Shown piece after piece: positions 16,330 to 26,043 of a stretch of 64,000 bases of DNA. The number at the start of each line of letters is the position of its first letter. Within the stretch, counting starts at the first letter, position 1. This stretch comes from Paenibacillus vini (GTDB lineage Bacteria > Bacillota > Bacilli > Paenibacillales > Paenibacillaceae), in contig NZ_BOSL01000001.1 in assembly GCF_018403325.1 (NCBI RefSeq), forward strand, positions 434,001 through 498,000. The letters run 5' to 3'. The notes under the pieces are model-generated. The model made no database searches, was not told the origin of the DNA, and saw only the letters and a program-made list of their open reading frames with translations. The translations under genes and the position numbers were made by a program.

Positions 16330-17289
16330 ATGGAGCAGACCTTGAAGAAAAATCGAGCCGATCGGACGCCGAAAAAAGATAAGAAAATCACCTGGTCCCT
16401 CATCAAGGATCAGAGCCAGCTGATTTATATGTCCGTGCCTCTGCTGGCGTACATCCTATTGTTCGCCTATTATCCAATCTGGGGCTGGACAATGGCTTTC
16501 CAGGACTACAAACCGGCTAAGGATTTTAGCGATCAGAAATGGGTAGGATTTAAGCATTTCGAGTTTCTATTTAAAGACGACAATTTCTTGCAGGTGTTGC
16601 GCAATACGTTGGCGATGAGTGTCATTAACCTGATTCTAGGGTTTACAACCGCTATTATATTGGCGTTACTGTTGAATGAAATTAAAAAAATATTTTGGAA
16701 AAGAACCGTACAAACGATTTCCTATCTTCCGCACTTTTTGTCCTGGATTATCGTTACCGGGATTGTGGCGACAAGCTTGGCTTCGGACGGGATCGTCAAT
16801 GATGTTCTGATGAAGCTTCACCTGATTAGTGAGCCGATCCAATGGCTCAGTCATGGCAAATACTTCTGGGGAATCGTCGGGGTGTCGAATGTTTGGAAAG
16901 AAGTCGGCTGGAGTACGATTATATATTTGGCTGCGATGTCATCCATTGATCCGGCGCTTTATGAAGCCGCGGATATTGACGGTGCAAGCCGTTACCGGAA
17001 AATGTTCCATGTAACATTGCCGGGTATCAAGCCTACAATTATTATTCTGTTGATTATGCAGGTCGGCCATATTCTGGAGGCGGGTTTTGAAATTCAGTAC
17101 TTGCTTGGCAACGGTCTCGTTGTCGACTGGTCGCAAACGATTGATATATTCGTCCTGAAATACGGGCTCGCTCAAGGCAACTATTCCTTAGCAACTGCTG
17201 CCGGTATATTTAAAACGGTCGTTAGTGTGACGTTGCTCCTGATTGCAAACGGAGTCTCCAAACGACTAGGGGAAGAGAGGCTATTATAG
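16330..17289 (+). CDS. ABC sugar permease, LplB type
   Basis: 319-residue inner-membrane permease with about six helices. The cytoplasmic EAA loop reads ALYEAADIDGASRYRKMFHV (about residues 208-227), where the ATPase docks. The N-terminal basic segment before the first helix (LIYMSVPLLAYILLFAYY) is typical of LplB/YtcP-type carbohydrate permeases. GGGGAG precedes the ATG. It partners the next gene to form the membrane channel. No ATP-binding subunit is encoded in the locus, so a shared MsmX-like ATPase encoded elsewhere is expected. Confidence 0.92.
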   Translation: MEQTLKKNRADRTPKKDKKITWSLIKDQSQLIYMSVPLLAYILLFAYYPIWGWTMAFQDYKPAKDFSDQKWVGFKHFEFLFKDDNFLQVLRNTLAMSVINLILGFTTAIILALLLNEIKKIFWKRTVQTISYLPHFLSWIIVTGIVATSLASDGIVNDVLMKLHLISEPIQWLSHGKYFWGIVGVSNVWKEVGWSTIIYLAAMSSIDPALYEAADIDGASRYRKMFHVTLPGIKPTIIILLIMQVGHILEAGFEIQYLLGNGLVVDWSQTIDIFVLKYGLAQGNYSLATAAGIFKTVVSVTLLLIANGVSKRLGEERLL

Positions 17290-17291
17290 TT

Positions 17292-18239
17292 ATGGCAAAC
17301 CAAACCATCAGCCCTGGACCGGCATCAACTGCCGCAGTGTCTAGACCTATCGGAAGAAGCAGACTTGAACCAATTCTTTTTAATACGTTTAATACCTTGT
17401 TTATGATTGGTCTTGTTATTGTTACACTATATCCTTTCCTGAATACGATCGTCGTTTCCTTGAACGCAGGGAACGATACGATCCGCGGTGGCATCTACCT
17501 CTGGCCGAGAGAATTTACTTGGCAGAACTACAAGGCGGTATTCGCTTCGGGAACGATCTATAACGCATTCTGGATTTCCGTGGCGAGAACGGTGCTTTCG
17601 ACGCTGCTCAATCTGGGTCTGACGACCATGCTGGCTTATACACTGAGCCGGAAGGAGTATGTGTTCCGCAAGCCGATTACCCTGGTTTTTATCCTGACAA
17701 TGTACTTTAACGCCGGTCTGATTCCGGGGTACTTCCTGATGAAAGACTTGCATTTGCTTAATACCTTCTGGGTATACGTTATTCCATCGATGATCAGCGC
17801 ATTTAATATGATCGTCATCCGGACCTATATCGGAACGATTCCGGAAAGCTTGGTTGAATCGGCGAGAATCGACGGGGCCGGAGATTTTAAAATCTTCATC
17901 CGGATTATCTTCCCGCTTTGTAAACCGGTGTTGGCTACCATTGCGTTGTTCGTAGCTGTAGGTGCCTGGAACTCCTGGTTTGATGCATTCATTTACACTT
18001 CATCTCATCAAGAGCTGAGTACGCTGCAATATGAATTGATGAAGCTGTTATCATCCAGTATGAACTCGAACAGTAATCCGTCAGTTGCTAACGGCATCGG
18101 AGTGAAAACCGACATGGTTACGCCAATTTCGATCCGTGCCGCGGTAACCGTCGTAGCCTCTGTGCCAATCCTTTTGGTATATCCGTTCATGCAGAAATAC
18201 TTTGTAGTCGGACTTAACGTAGGGAGCGTAAAAGAATAA
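17292..18239 (+). CDS. ABC sugar permease, LplC/YtcP type
   Basis: 315-residue permease of the carbohydrate CUT1 class. The EAA loop is SLVESARIDGAGDFKIFIRI, near residues 194-213. It lies 2 bases after its partner and its stop shares one base with the ATG of the GH43 gene, so translation is coupled into the enzyme genes. The first helix (FMIGLVIVTLYPFLNTIVVS) and last (VTVVASVPILLVYPFMQKYF) are clear. Confidence 0.92.
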   Translation: MANQTISPGPASTAAVSRPIGRSRLEPILFNTFNTLFMIGLVIVTLYPFLNTIVVSLNAGNDTIRGGIYLWPREFTWQNYKAVFASGTIYNAFWISVARTVLSTLLNLGLTTMLAYTLSRKEYVFRKPITLVFILTMYFNAGLIPGYFLMKDLHLLNTFWVYVIPSMISAFNMIVIRTYIGTIPESLVESARIDGAGDFKIFIRIIFPLCKPVLATIALFVAVGAWNSWFDAFIYTSSHQELSTLQYELMKLLSSSMNSNSNPSVANGIGVKTDMVTPISIRAAVTVVASVPILLVYPFMQKYFVVGLNVGSVKE

Positions 18240-19804
18240 TGACTAAACCATCGATAACCTATTCCAACCCGGTACTTCCGGGATTCTACCCCGACCCGAG
18301 CATCGCTCGGGCCGGGGATGATTATTATTTGATATGCAGTTCCTTTGAATACTTCCCAGGAGTGCCGATCTTTCACAGCAGGGATTTGATTCATTGGGAG
18401 CAAATCGGGCATGTGCTGGATCGGCCCAGCCAGTTAAATGTAGCGGACCGAAAAAGCTCGGACGGTATTTATGCGCCGACTCTAAGATATCATGACGGCA
18501 CTTTCTATATGATTACCACGGATGTGCGGGGGATCGGCAACTTTTATGTAACGGCTACGAATCCGGCGGGTCCTTGGTCGGATCCGATCCTTGTTCCGTA
18601 TGGCGGCATTGATCCGTCCCTGTTCTTTGACGATGATGGCAAAGTGTATGTAACTGCTCAGCAAGGCGCGGACTATGACTCGCATGCGATTCAGTATGAG
18701 ATCGACATTGCTACAGGTAAGGCTTTGTCCGAGCCGGTCGTCATATGGAGAGGCGATGGCGGGCCGTGGACGGAAGGGCCCCATTTGTACAAAATAGGCG
18801 GGAAGTATTACATCATGACCGCCTCCGGAGGCACCGCGAAGGAGCATCGGGAGATTATAGGCCGGGGCTCCAGCCCTTATGGGCCGTTCGAATTGTATGA
18901 ACATCCGATTTTGACACACCGCGGCATTGAACATCCGATTCAATATTTGGGACACGCCGATCTGGTGGAGGACGGCAATGGAGACTGGTGGGCCGTATTC
19001 CTTGGAGTGCGTCTCGTCGATTCGGGCTATAGCGTGCTTGGAAGAGAAACTTTCCTCGCGCCGGTGATCTGGAATGAAGAGGATTGGCCGATGATCGATA
19101 ACAATGAGGGCACCGTGAACCTTGAAATGCGGGTAACGCGGCTGCCGGGGGGTTCGTCGACAAAGGCGCGGACGACGGCGTTTTCGGAAGGCAGCGACGA
19201 TTTTGATAAAAGCGGGTTATCGCATAGTTGGACGTTCCTTCGCAATCCTGCAGAGGGAAGCTGGTCCTTGGAGGAGCGGCCAGGTTGGCTTACTTTGCGC
19301 GGACAGTCCGCAGGGCTGAGTGATGTCGGCCAGGTGGCTTTTGTCGGCAGAAGACAGCAGCATGTACAAGCGGAATGGAGCACCTATCTTGATTATGGTT
19401 CGATCATGGACGGGGAAGAGGCCGGAATTTGCGCCAGAAGAGATGAGGATGCCCACTACGAGATCTTCATGAAGCAGGAGGCCGGACTGAGAACGATCGG
19501 TGTCAGGCTGACGGTGAGGGGCGAATGGTTGATGGCGGCCGAAGTGCCGACGGATTCCGACGGAGTGTATCTAAAAATTCGTTCCGATGTCACCGAGTAT
19601 TCGATGTACTATTCGTTGGACGGACAGGAATGGATTAAACTTAGCGGCGGGCCAGCCCGAGCCTTGTCACCGGAAGACTTTGTAAACAAAATGTGTTTTA
19701 CCGGTATTGTCATCGGCCTTTACGCCAGCGGGAACGGAAAGACCGCTTCAGGCAAGGCTCATTTTGACTGGTTTGTAACCCGGCAGACAAGAGGAGGTAA
19801 TTGA
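18239..19804 (+). CDS. Glycoside hydrolase family 43 beta-xylosidase/arabinofuranosidase
   Basis: 521-residue enzyme expected to remove xylose from xylo-oligosaccharides, with possible arabinofuranosidase activity. The GH43 catalytic residues are visible: base Asp in FYPDPS (near residue 19), pKa-modulating Asp in GGIDPSLFF and acid Glu in WTEGPHLYK. The catalytic blades occupy about residues 5-310; the remainder (from about 320) is the beta-sandwich typical of xylan beta-1,4-xylosidases. There is no signal peptide, so it acts in the cytoplasm on imported substrate. It overlaps the permease gene by one base. Confidence 0.93.
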   Translation: MTKPSITYSNPVLPGFYPDPSIARAGDDYYLICSSFEYFPGVPIFHSRDLIHWEQIGHVLDRPSQLNVADRKSSDGIYAPTLRYHDGTFYMITTDVRGIGNFYVTATNPAGPWSDPILVPYGGIDPSLFFDDDGKVYVTAQQGADYDSHAIQYEIDIATGKALSEPVVIWRGDGGPWTEGPHLYKIGGKYYIMTASGGTAKEHREIIGRGSSPYGPFELYEHPILTHRGIEHPIQYLGHADLVEDGNGDWWAVFLGVRLVDSGYSVLGRETFLAPVIWNEEDWPMIDNNEGTVNLEMRVTRLPGGSSTKARTTAFSEGSDDFDKSGLSHSWTFLRNPAEGSWSLEERPGWLTLRGQSAGLSDVGQVAFVGRRQQHVQAEWSTYLDYGSIMDGEEAGICARRDEDAHYEIFMKQEAGLRTIGVRLTVRGEWLMAAEVPTDSDGVYLKIRSDVTEYSMYYSLDGQEWIKLSGGPARALSPEDFVNKMCFTGIVIGLYASGNGKTASGKAHFDWFVTRQTRGGN

Positions 19805-19805
19805 A

Positions 19806-20819
19806 GTGAGTTCAACCGAATCGACGGTTCCTGCTCTTAAGGATTTGTTTGCAAATGATTTCCGGATCGGTGCGGCGGTCAATCCGCACACGATCCGGAC
19901 GCAGGAGAATTTATTGGCACGTCACTATAACAGTATTACTGCAGAGAACGAAATGAAGTTTGTCAGCGTACATCCGGAGGAAGGAACCTATACCTTCGAT
20001 GAAGCCGATGATCTCGCCGCCTTTGCCCGCAAGCACGGTATGGCCTTGCGCGGCCATACCCTGGTTTGGCATAACCAAACCGGCGACTGGCTGTTCAAGG
20101 ATAGCCAGGGCGGACCTGCGAGTAAAACCTTGCTTCTGGAACGGCTCCGCTCCCATATCCAAACCGTGGTCGGTCGCTACAAGCAGGATATTTATGCGTG
20201 GGATGTGGTGAATGAAGTGATCGCCGATGAAGGCGACGCTTTGCTCCGCCCGTCGAAATGGCTCGATATTGCCGGTCCTGACTTTATCGCCAAAGCGTTC
20301 GAATACGCTCATGAGGCAGACCCCAATGCGCTGTTGTTTTATAACGATTACAACGAATCTCATCCGCACAAACGCGACAAGATCTATACTTTGGTCAAGT
20401 CGCTTCTCGAACAGGGAGTTCCCATTCACGGGATCGGTTTACAGGCCCACTGGAACCTGTTCGATCCTTCTCTGGATGACATCCGGGCGGCTATTGAGAA
20501 GTATGCCTCCTTGGGATTGCAATTGCAGCTGACGGAGCTGGATATGTCGGTATTTGAGTTCGAGGACAAACGGACCGATCTCCGGGTGCCTGCCCCGGGT
20601 ATGCTGGAACGCCAGGCCGAACGGTATGAAGCTGTATTCCGGCTGTTGAAGGAATACCGCGAGGTGATCAGCGCGGTTACTTTCTGGGGAGCCGCCGATG
20701 ATTATACGTGGCTGGATGATTTCCCGGTGCGCGGCCGGAAAAACTGGCCGTTCTTATTCGACGAACAACACCAGCCCAAACCCGCTTATGACCGTTTGGT
20801 CAACCTCACCGGGAACTGA
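19806..20819 (+). CDS. Glycoside hydrolase family 10 endo-beta-1,4-xylanase, intracellular
   Basis: 337-residue single-domain GH10 xylanase. Acid/base Glu is in WDVVNEV and the nucleophile Glu in QLTELDMS; HGMALRGHTLVWHNQ is the conserved strand 3 region. There is no signal peptide or binding module, unlike secreted xylanases, so it probably trims short aldouronates or xylo-oligosaccharides inside the cell, as known for small intracellular GH10 enzymes of Paenibacillus and Geobacillus. GTG 19806 is used as start, 1 base after the GH43 stop and after AGAGGAGG. Confidence 0.93.
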   Translation: MSSTESTVPALKDLFANDFRIGAAVNPHTIRTQENLLARHYNSITAENEMKFVSVHPEEGTYTFDEADDLAAFARKHGMALRGHTLVWHNQTGDWLFKDSQGGPASKTLLLERLRSHIQTVVGRYKQDIYAWDVVNEVIADEGDALLRPSKWLDIAGPDFIAKAFEYAHEADPNALLFYNDYNESHPHKRDKIYTLVKSLLEQGVPIHGIGLQAHWNLFDPSLDDIRAAIEKYASLGLQLQLTELDMSVFEFEDKRTDLRVPAPGMLERQAERYEAVFRLLKEYREVISAVTFWGAADDYTWLDDFPVRGRKNWPFLFDEQHQPKPAYDRLVNLTGN

Positions 20820-20825
20820 TTCCTA

Positions 20826-20937
20826 GAGATCTGAATAAGAGATCTGAATAGAAGATCTGATTAGGAAATCTGAATAGAGAATCTGAATAGAAGATCTGAT
20901 CAGGAAATCAGAGCATGAGATCAGAGCAGGAGATCAA
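20826..20937 (+). repeat. Degenerate tandem repeat of 12-15 bases between two operon genes
   Basis: About eight or nine imperfect copies of a unit like AGATCTGAATAGA run head to tail through this intergenic gap, with drift to AATCTGAATAG, ATCTGATTAGG and AGATCAGAGCAGG towards the right end. The repeat occupies most of the 200-base gap between the GH10 and GH67 genes. It encodes no protein. A hairpin-like GCGCCCCCTAAAGGGGTG sequence follows at about 20957-20974. Confidence 0.85.
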
Positions 20938-21021
20938 TATAATACAGTACAAAGGAGCGCCCCCTAAAGGGGTGTTTCTTTCCATTTATATAAATAATTC
21001 ATTTTGCAGGAGGAAAACAGC

Positions 21022-23088
21022 ATGGGAGTGGGGAGTACATTGTATAGAACTTGGCTTCAGTATAACGAAGTCGGGGAGAATGGATTTCGCGGCATGTACA
21101 GAGAATTGCTTGGCCGGATCGTTGTGGCGGGGGAATCCTCTGGAGCTTTTGCCGCGGCGTTGCGCGAACTCGAACTAGGCGCCAAGTCCATGCTGGGAAT
21201 AAATCCTGAATTTATGAATGCGGCTCCCTCCAGCGGTTCTTATTTACGGATCGGGATAAAGACGGGAGAAGCATCTAGCGGGGATCGGGCGGTCTCTGCC
21301 TGGGGTAAGGAAGATGAGGCTTTTTCGCTGAAAAGGTTCTCGACAGACGATAGTATTCGGCTTGAGCTGACCGGAGGCTCCTCTTCAGGCGTGCTCTACG
21401 GTGTATTCTTTTTGCTCCGGGCCATCGCCCTTGGGATGAATCCGCAAGAGCTTGCGGCAGAGGAAACTCCGGTCAACCGGCTGCGGATGATCAACCAATG
21501 GGATAATGCCGATGGATCAATTGAGCGCGGCTATGCGGGCAACTCGATCTTCTATGAAGGCGGGGAAATCGTCCAAGATACATCTCGTATCCGCGATTAT
21601 GCCCGGATGCTCGCTTCGGTGGGAATCAACGCGATTTCTATTAATAACGTGAATGTGCATGAAATAGAAACCCGGTTCATAACCGAAGAGGGGCTGCCTG
21701 AAGTAGCCCGCGTAGCGGACGTGTTCCGGGAATACGGCATTGCGCTGTTTCTCAGCATCAACTTTGCGGCACCGCTTGTAATCGGAGGTGTCGGCACCGC
21801 TGATCCGCTGGATGCAGAAGTCCGGCAGTGGTGGGCAGAAACGGCAAATCGGATCTACCGGCATATTCCCGATTTTGGCGGATTTGTCGTCAAGGCCGAT
21901 TCCGAGCACCGGCCGGGACCGTTTGCTTACGGCCGCGATCATGCCGATGGAGCGAATATGCTGGCTGAAGCGTTGGAGCCGCACGGAGGGCTCGTCATCT
22001 GGCGCTGTTTCGTCTATAACTGTATGCAGGACTGGCGGGACCGGTCCACGGACCGGGCGCGTGCTGCATATGACCACTTTAAGCCGCTTGACGGAAAGTT
22101 CCGCGACAATGTGCTGCTCCAAATCAAGAACGGCCCGATGGATTTTCAGGTGCGGGAGCCGGTATCTCCGCTGTTTGGGGCTATGACCCGAACCAATCAA
22201 GTGCTCGAATTTCAGGTTACTCAGGAGTACACCGGGCAGCAGCGGCATTTGTGTTACCTGGTTCCGCAATGGAAGCAGGTGTTGGATTTTGATACGCACG
22301 CGGTAACTAGCGGCGGAGAAGTGAAAAATATCGTGGAAGGCTCGCTGTTCGGCATGAAGATCAGCGGGGTGGCGGCGGTGTCCAACATCGGGAACGATGA
22401 GTGCTGGACCGGGCATCCGCTTGCCCAAGCCAATCTATACGGATATGGACGCTTAATCTGGAATCCCGACCTCTCCGCCGAGGAGATTGCGGAGGAGTGG
22501 GCGAGGCTGACCTTTGGCAATCAACCGGTTGTCATCGATAAAGTACTGCATATGCTGATGGCCTCCTGGTCAATTTATGAAAGCTATACGTCCCCTCTGG
22601 GCGTGGGTTGGATGGTCGTACCTCATTACCATTACGGTCCGGATGTAGACGGCTACGAGTACTCGCGGTGGGGGACCTACCATTTCGCTGACCGCGATGG
22701 TATCGGCGTCGACCGCACCGTAGCTTCGGGTACGGGATATACCGCTCAATACTTTAGCCCGAATCGGGAGATGTACGATTCGCTGGAGAATTGTCCAGAT
22801 GAACTGCTGTTGTTTTTCCACCACGTGCCCTACAGCCATCGCCTACACTCCGGCAGCACGGTTATTCAGCATATCTATGATACGCATTTTGCCGGAGCTG
22901 AAGCGGCGGAAGGATTGGGAATGGTCTGGTCTGTCTTGAAAGACCGGGTCGATGCCGAGCGTTTTGAAGCGGTCGAGGCAAGACTGGCGGAGCAGGCTGA
23001 ACACGCCAAGCATTGGCGGGACGTGATTAATACGTACTTCTACCGCAAGTCCGGGGTACCGGATGAGCAGGGGAGACAAATTTATTAA
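21022..23088 (+). CDS. aguA: Glycoside hydrolase family 67 alpha-glucuronidase
   Basis: 688-residue enzyme that removes (4-O-methyl)glucuronic acid from the non-reducing end of aldouronates. GH67 features are [29 protein letters not shown] split over residues about 291-320, the [18 protein letters not shown] block and the C-terminal [13 protein letters not shown]. Length fits AguA of Geobacillus and Paenibacillus. There is no signal peptide. The start is ATG 21022 after AGGAGGA; a TTG frame start at 21004 would overlap the ribosome-binding site. It is the last gene of the rightward operon. Confidence 0.94.
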   Translation: MGVGSTLYRTWLQYNEVGENGFRGMYRELLGRIVVAGESSGAFAAALRELELGAKSMLGINPEFMNAAPSSGSYLRIGIKTGEASSGDRAVSAWGKEDEAFSLKRFSTDDSIRLELTGGSSSGVLYGVFFLLRAIALGMNPQELAAEETPVNRLRMINQWDNADGSIERGYAGNSIFYEGGEIVQDTSRIRDYARMLASVGINAISINNVNVHEIETRFITEEGLPEVARVADVFREYGIALFLSINFAAPLVIGGVGTADPLDAEVRQWWAETANRIYRHIPDFGGFVVKADSEHRPGPFAYGRDHADGANMLAEALEPHGGLVIWRCFVYNCMQDWRDRSTDRARAAYDHFKPLDGKFRDNVLLQIKNGPMDFQVREPVSPLFGAMTRTNQVLEFQVTQEYTGQQRHLCYLVPQWKQVLDFDTHAVTSGGEVKNIVEGSLFGMKISGVAAVSNIGNDECWTGHPLAQANLYGYGRLIWNPDLSAEEIAEEWARLTFGNQPVVIDKVLHMLMASWSIYESYTSPLGVGWMVVPHYHYGPDVDGYEYSRWGTYHFADRDGIGVDRTVASGTGYTAQYFSPNREMYDSLENCPDELLLFFHHVPYSHRLHSGSTVIQHIYDTHFAGAEAAEGLGMVWSVLKDRVDAERFEAVEARLAEQAEHAKHWRDVINTYFYRKSGVPDEQGRQIY

Positions 23089-23189
23089 TTTTGTCTTTCC
23101 TAGGCGCACAAAAACGAAAAATGTCCACCTAAAAGGAGGACAAAGGGATATATAAATCAAAGTCCCTCCTGAGGAGGACGATGTAAAAG

Positions 23190-23227
23190 GCAGCACCCGG
23201 AGATGCATTTCCGGGTGCTGCTTTTTT
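23190..23227 (+). terminator. Terminator between the xylan operon and the convergent uronate genes
   Basis: GCAGCACCCGG (23190-23200) pairs perfectly with CCGGGTGCTGC (23211-23221), followed by six T (23222-23227). It serves the rightward operon and probably the convergent leftward one. Confidence 0.9.
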
Positions 23228-23245
23228 ATTTTCCTATTGCAATAG

Positions 23246-24100
23246 TTATACGCCGGAGTATGCCATGAAGCCGCCGTCCACCGGGATGACGGTGCCGGTA
23301 ACGAAGCCGGAAGTGTCGGCGTCGACCAGCCAGAGCAGCGTACCGAGCAGATCTTCGGGAACCCCGAAGCGGCGCATCGGTGTGTGGCTGATGATTTTGC
23401 GGGAGCGCTCGGTGAGCGACCCGTCTTCATTCGTCAACAGGCTGCGGTTCTGTTCCGTCAGGAAAAAGCCGGGGGCCATGGCGTTGATGCGAATGCCGGA
23501 CTCGGCCAGATGTACGGCCAGCCATTGGGTAAAGTTATTGATCGCCGCTTTGGCCGCGCTATAGGCGGGTACCTTGGTCATGGGGGACGGTGCGCTCATC
23601 GAAGAAATGTTAAGCACGGTCGCTCCGGGCCGCCCTATCATTTCTTTGGTGAACACCTGCGTCGGAATCAGGGTTCCGACGAAATTAAGGTCCATGACGT
23701 TACGTACTCCCGTCAGGCTGAGATCAAAGAAGGTCGTCACACCCGGGTCAACCAGGTCGCTGCTCTTGAACGTTTCGTTGGTCGTGTTGGCGCTGGGTTG
23801 ATTGCCTCCCGCACCATTGATCAAAACATCGCATGGACCGAGCTGCCCACGCACCCGGCGCTCCGCTTCCTGGACGCTAGCGGCATCCGTCACATCGCAG
23901 GCAATTGTAATCGCCAAGCCGCCGTTCATGCGGATTTCTTCCGCAACCTGTTCGCCCCGCTCCAGCGTGCGGTTCAGGATCGCCACCTTCATTCCTTGGC
24001 GGGCCAGCTCCAGAGCCATCGCCCGGCACAGCACGCCTGCGCCTCCGGTGATGACCGCCGTTTTTCCATCCAATGAACTGTGTTTAGGCAGTGGGCACAT
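23246..24100 (-). CDS. SDR-family D-mannonate oxidoreductase (fructuronate reductase) candidate
   Basis: 284-residue SDR. Seen are the glycine motif [12 protein letters not shown] (GxxxGxG partly altered), [14 protein letters not shown], the Ser in LNISSMS and YSAAK. An SDR directly after mannonate dehydratase is typical of the Firmicute fructuronate reductase that replaces UxuB, so it should reduce fructuronate to mannonate; this is inferred from context and from the family. The ATG at 24100 gives proper spacing to AAGGAGGAG (24108-24116); an ATG at 24106 is too close. It overlaps the uxuA end by 17 bases. Confidence 0.88.
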   Translation of the reverse strand: MCPLPKHSSLDGKTAVITGGAGVLCRAMALELARQGMKVAILNRTLERGEQVAEEIRMNGGLAITIACDVTDAASVQEAERRVRGQLGPCDVLINGAGGNQPSANTTNETFKSSDLVDPGVTTFFDLSLTGVRNVMDLNFVGTLIPTQVFTKEMIGRPGATVLNISSMSAPSPMTKVPAYSAAKAAINNFTQWLAVHLAESGIRINAMAPGFFLTEQNRSLLTNEDGSLTERSRKIISHTPMRRFGVPEDLLGTLLWLVDADTSGFVTGTVIPVDGGFMAYSGV

Positions 24101-25190
24101 GATCATGCTCCTCCTTTAACGAAGACCCCGTGCTTTGTGAGGAAAAGGCGTCCCACAGACCCCATAAGTACATGATGCCAAGCGCGCGGTCATACAGGCC
24201 GTAGCCGGGACGGCAAACCTCTCCCCATAGGTGGCGGCCATGATCGGGACGGCAATAGCCTTTGAAATCGCTATCATAATAAGCTTTGACGATGCTGCTA
24301 ATATCGACCGTGCCGTCCGATGTCCGGTGGGAGGTTTCGATGAAATCTCCGTTCTCATAAACGCGGACGTTCCGGATATGCGTGAAAGGAATCCGTCCTT
24401 GGAATTCGCGGATCATAGATACGATGTCATTGTCCGGACTTACGCCGAGAGATCCGGTGCACAGCGTGATGCCGTTGGAAGGACTGTCATGCAGGGACAG
24501 AAATCTTCGGAAATTGGCCTGATTCGTCATAATCCGAGGCAGCCCGAAAATCGGCCACGGCGGATCATCCGGGTGGATGGCCATTAAAATTCCGTTTTGT
24601 TCGGCTACAGGGATGACGGCATCCAAGAAGTACTTCAGGTTCTCCCAGAGATCTTCTTCCGATACCTGGCGATAAGCTTCAAACAGCGAGGTCAAATGCT
24701 CCAGCCGTTCCGGTTCCCAACCCGGCATCGTCAGGGCGCTGTTCTGATTGATCAGACGTACGAGTTCCAAGGGATCGACGCCACGAATTTTAGCCTGCTC
24801 GAAAAAGAGGGCGGTTGAGCCATCCTCCATCTCTTTGTGCAGATCCGTCCGAACCCAGTCAAACACGGGCATAAAGTTGTAGCAAATGACTTTTACGCCG
24901 GCCTTGGCCAGCTTTTCAATCGTCCGGATGTAGTTGCCGATATAGAGGTCGCGGGAAGGCAGACCCAACTTAATGTCCTCATGTACATTTACGCTCTCCA
25001 CTACTTCAGTATGTAGACCGTATTGATCTCCCAACCGCCGGATCTCCATAATGCGCTCCATCGGCCACTCTTCTCCCGCCGGAATATCATGAAGCGCCCA
25101 AACGATACCTTCCACGCCGGGAATTTGTTTGATCTGATCCAGCGAAACCGTATCATTGCCCTCGCCGAACCAGCGAAATACCATACGCAT
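24084..25190 (-). CDS. uxuA: Mannonate dehydratase
   Basis: 368-residue Fe/Mn-dependent enzyme converting D-mannonate to 2-keto-3-deoxygluconate. The opening [17 protein letters not shown], the motifs [19 protein letters not shown] and FTHIRNVR, and the C-terminal [12 protein letters not shown] are hallmark UxuA features with the metal-binding His/Cys residues. The ribosome-binding site AAGGCGGTGG precedes ATG 25190. It lies 66 bases after the GntR gene on the same strand, so the repressor, dehydratase and reductase form one leftward unit. Confidence 0.95.
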   Translation of the reverse strand: MRMVFRWFGEGNDTVSLDQIKQIPGVEGIVWALHDIPAGEEWPMERIMEIRRLGDQYGLHTEVVESVNVHEDIKLGLPSRDLYIGNYIRTIEKLAKAGVKVICYNFMPVFDWVRTDLHKEMEDGSTALFFEQAKIRGVDPLELVRLINQNSALTMPGWEPERLEHLTSLFEAYRQVSEEDLWENLKYFLDAVIPVAEQNGILMAIHPDDPPWPIFGLPRIMTNQANFRRFLSLHDSPSNGITLCTGSLGVSPDNDIVSMIREFQGRIPFTHIRNVRVYENGDFIETSHRTSDGTVDISSIVKAYYDSDFKGYCRPDHGRHLWGEVCRPGYGLYDRALGIMYLWGLWDAFSSQSTGSSLKEEHDHVPTA

Positions 25191-25256
25191 GATTCCACCG
25201 CCTTATGAATGTATGAATGAATATGTGAATGACAATATGTGTCGGGAAAATTGGAG

Positions 25257-25943
25257 TTACTGCACGGTAACGAAAAAGTCCGGGAATTTCTCTTTGAGCA
25301 CGCTCAGATTCGCGATGCTTAAAGTCAGATGCTCGCGCATCACGCTGTCGGCCCGGCTTTCATCCCGCAGACGCACCGCTTCGAACATTTGCCGATGCTG
25401 ATCATATAAATGCTCCCAATGCGGGTCAGTCTTCAGCCAGAGGATCCGGCTGCGGTTTAAATGAGCGTTCATTTGCTGAATCACCGACCAAGTGCCGAGC
25501 TTGCGGCAGCCCTCGAACAGAATGCGGTGAAACTCCTCGTCCAGCTCAAACATGGACCGGCCATCATGCAAGCGAAGAGATTCCTGCTGCAATTCCAGAT
25601 TGCGTTCCAAAGCGGTCAATTGTTCCTCCGGAAAGCTCTGGCAGGCAAGCTTGATCACGGCGCGCTCCAACTGCTCCCGCATAAATCGCGCCTCCTCGAC
25701 CAAGTCGGGGTCGATTAACGAAACCTTTGTACCCCGCTGAGGCAGGACCAGAAGCAGTCCTTCCTGGGCCAGGCGCACGAAGCTTTCGCGAACCGGGGTC
25801 CGGCTGACTTGGAAGGCTATCGACATTTCCTTTTCCGATAAGGTCGTTCCCGGTGGCAATTCAAGGCTGACGATCTGCTGTTTTAATTGCGCGTAAACAT
25901 TGTTTCCCGCAGAGCCTGCCGGGGCATGCAACAATTCCTTCAA
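25257..25943 (-). CDS. GntR/FadR-family transcriptional regulator of the uronate genes
   Basis: 228-residue regulator. The N-terminal winged HTH reads LSEKEMSIAFQVSRTPVRES (about residues 28-47) and the C-terminal FCD domain (about 85-225) includes metal-binding His/Asp residues such as LDEEFHRILFEG. TTG 25943 is taken as start because AGGAGGTGATC lies just before it; a longer frame to 26093 would read through the operator and lacks a ribosome-binding site. Its own promoter holds the large palindrome 25962-25997. Members of this group respond to glucuronate, fructuronate or related acids; the effector here is inferred. Confidence 0.9.
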   Translation of the reverse strand: MKELLHAPAGSAGNNVYAQLKQQIVSLELPPGTTLSEKEMSIAFQVSRTPVRESFVRLAQEGLLLVLPQRGTKVSLIDPDLVEEARFMREQLERAVIKLACQSFPEEQLTALERNLELQQESLRLHDGRSMFELDEEFHRILFEGCRKLGTWSVIQQMNAHLNRSRILWLKTDPHWEHLYDQHRQMFEAVRLRDESRADSVMREHLTLSIANLSVLKEKFPDFFVTVQ

Positions 25944-25961
25944 ACGATCACCTCCTATTTT

Positions 25962-25997
25962 GTTCCATACTACCATACTTGTATGGTAGTATGGAAC
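25962..25997. promoter_or_regulatory. 36-base perfect palindrome, operator between gntR and uxaC
   Basis: The 17-base arm at 25962-25978 (GTTCCATACTACCATAC) is exactly complementary to 25981-25997, with TT between. It contains the 9-base arms shared with 9413-9432 (CTACCATAC and GTATGGTAG). The site lies in the 100-base space between the divergent gntR and uxaC genes and can control both. Confidence 0.9.
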
Positions 25998-26043
25998 TGA
26001 AAAGTTGAATATATTTTTACTGTACCAGGGAGGGTGTTGGGGA

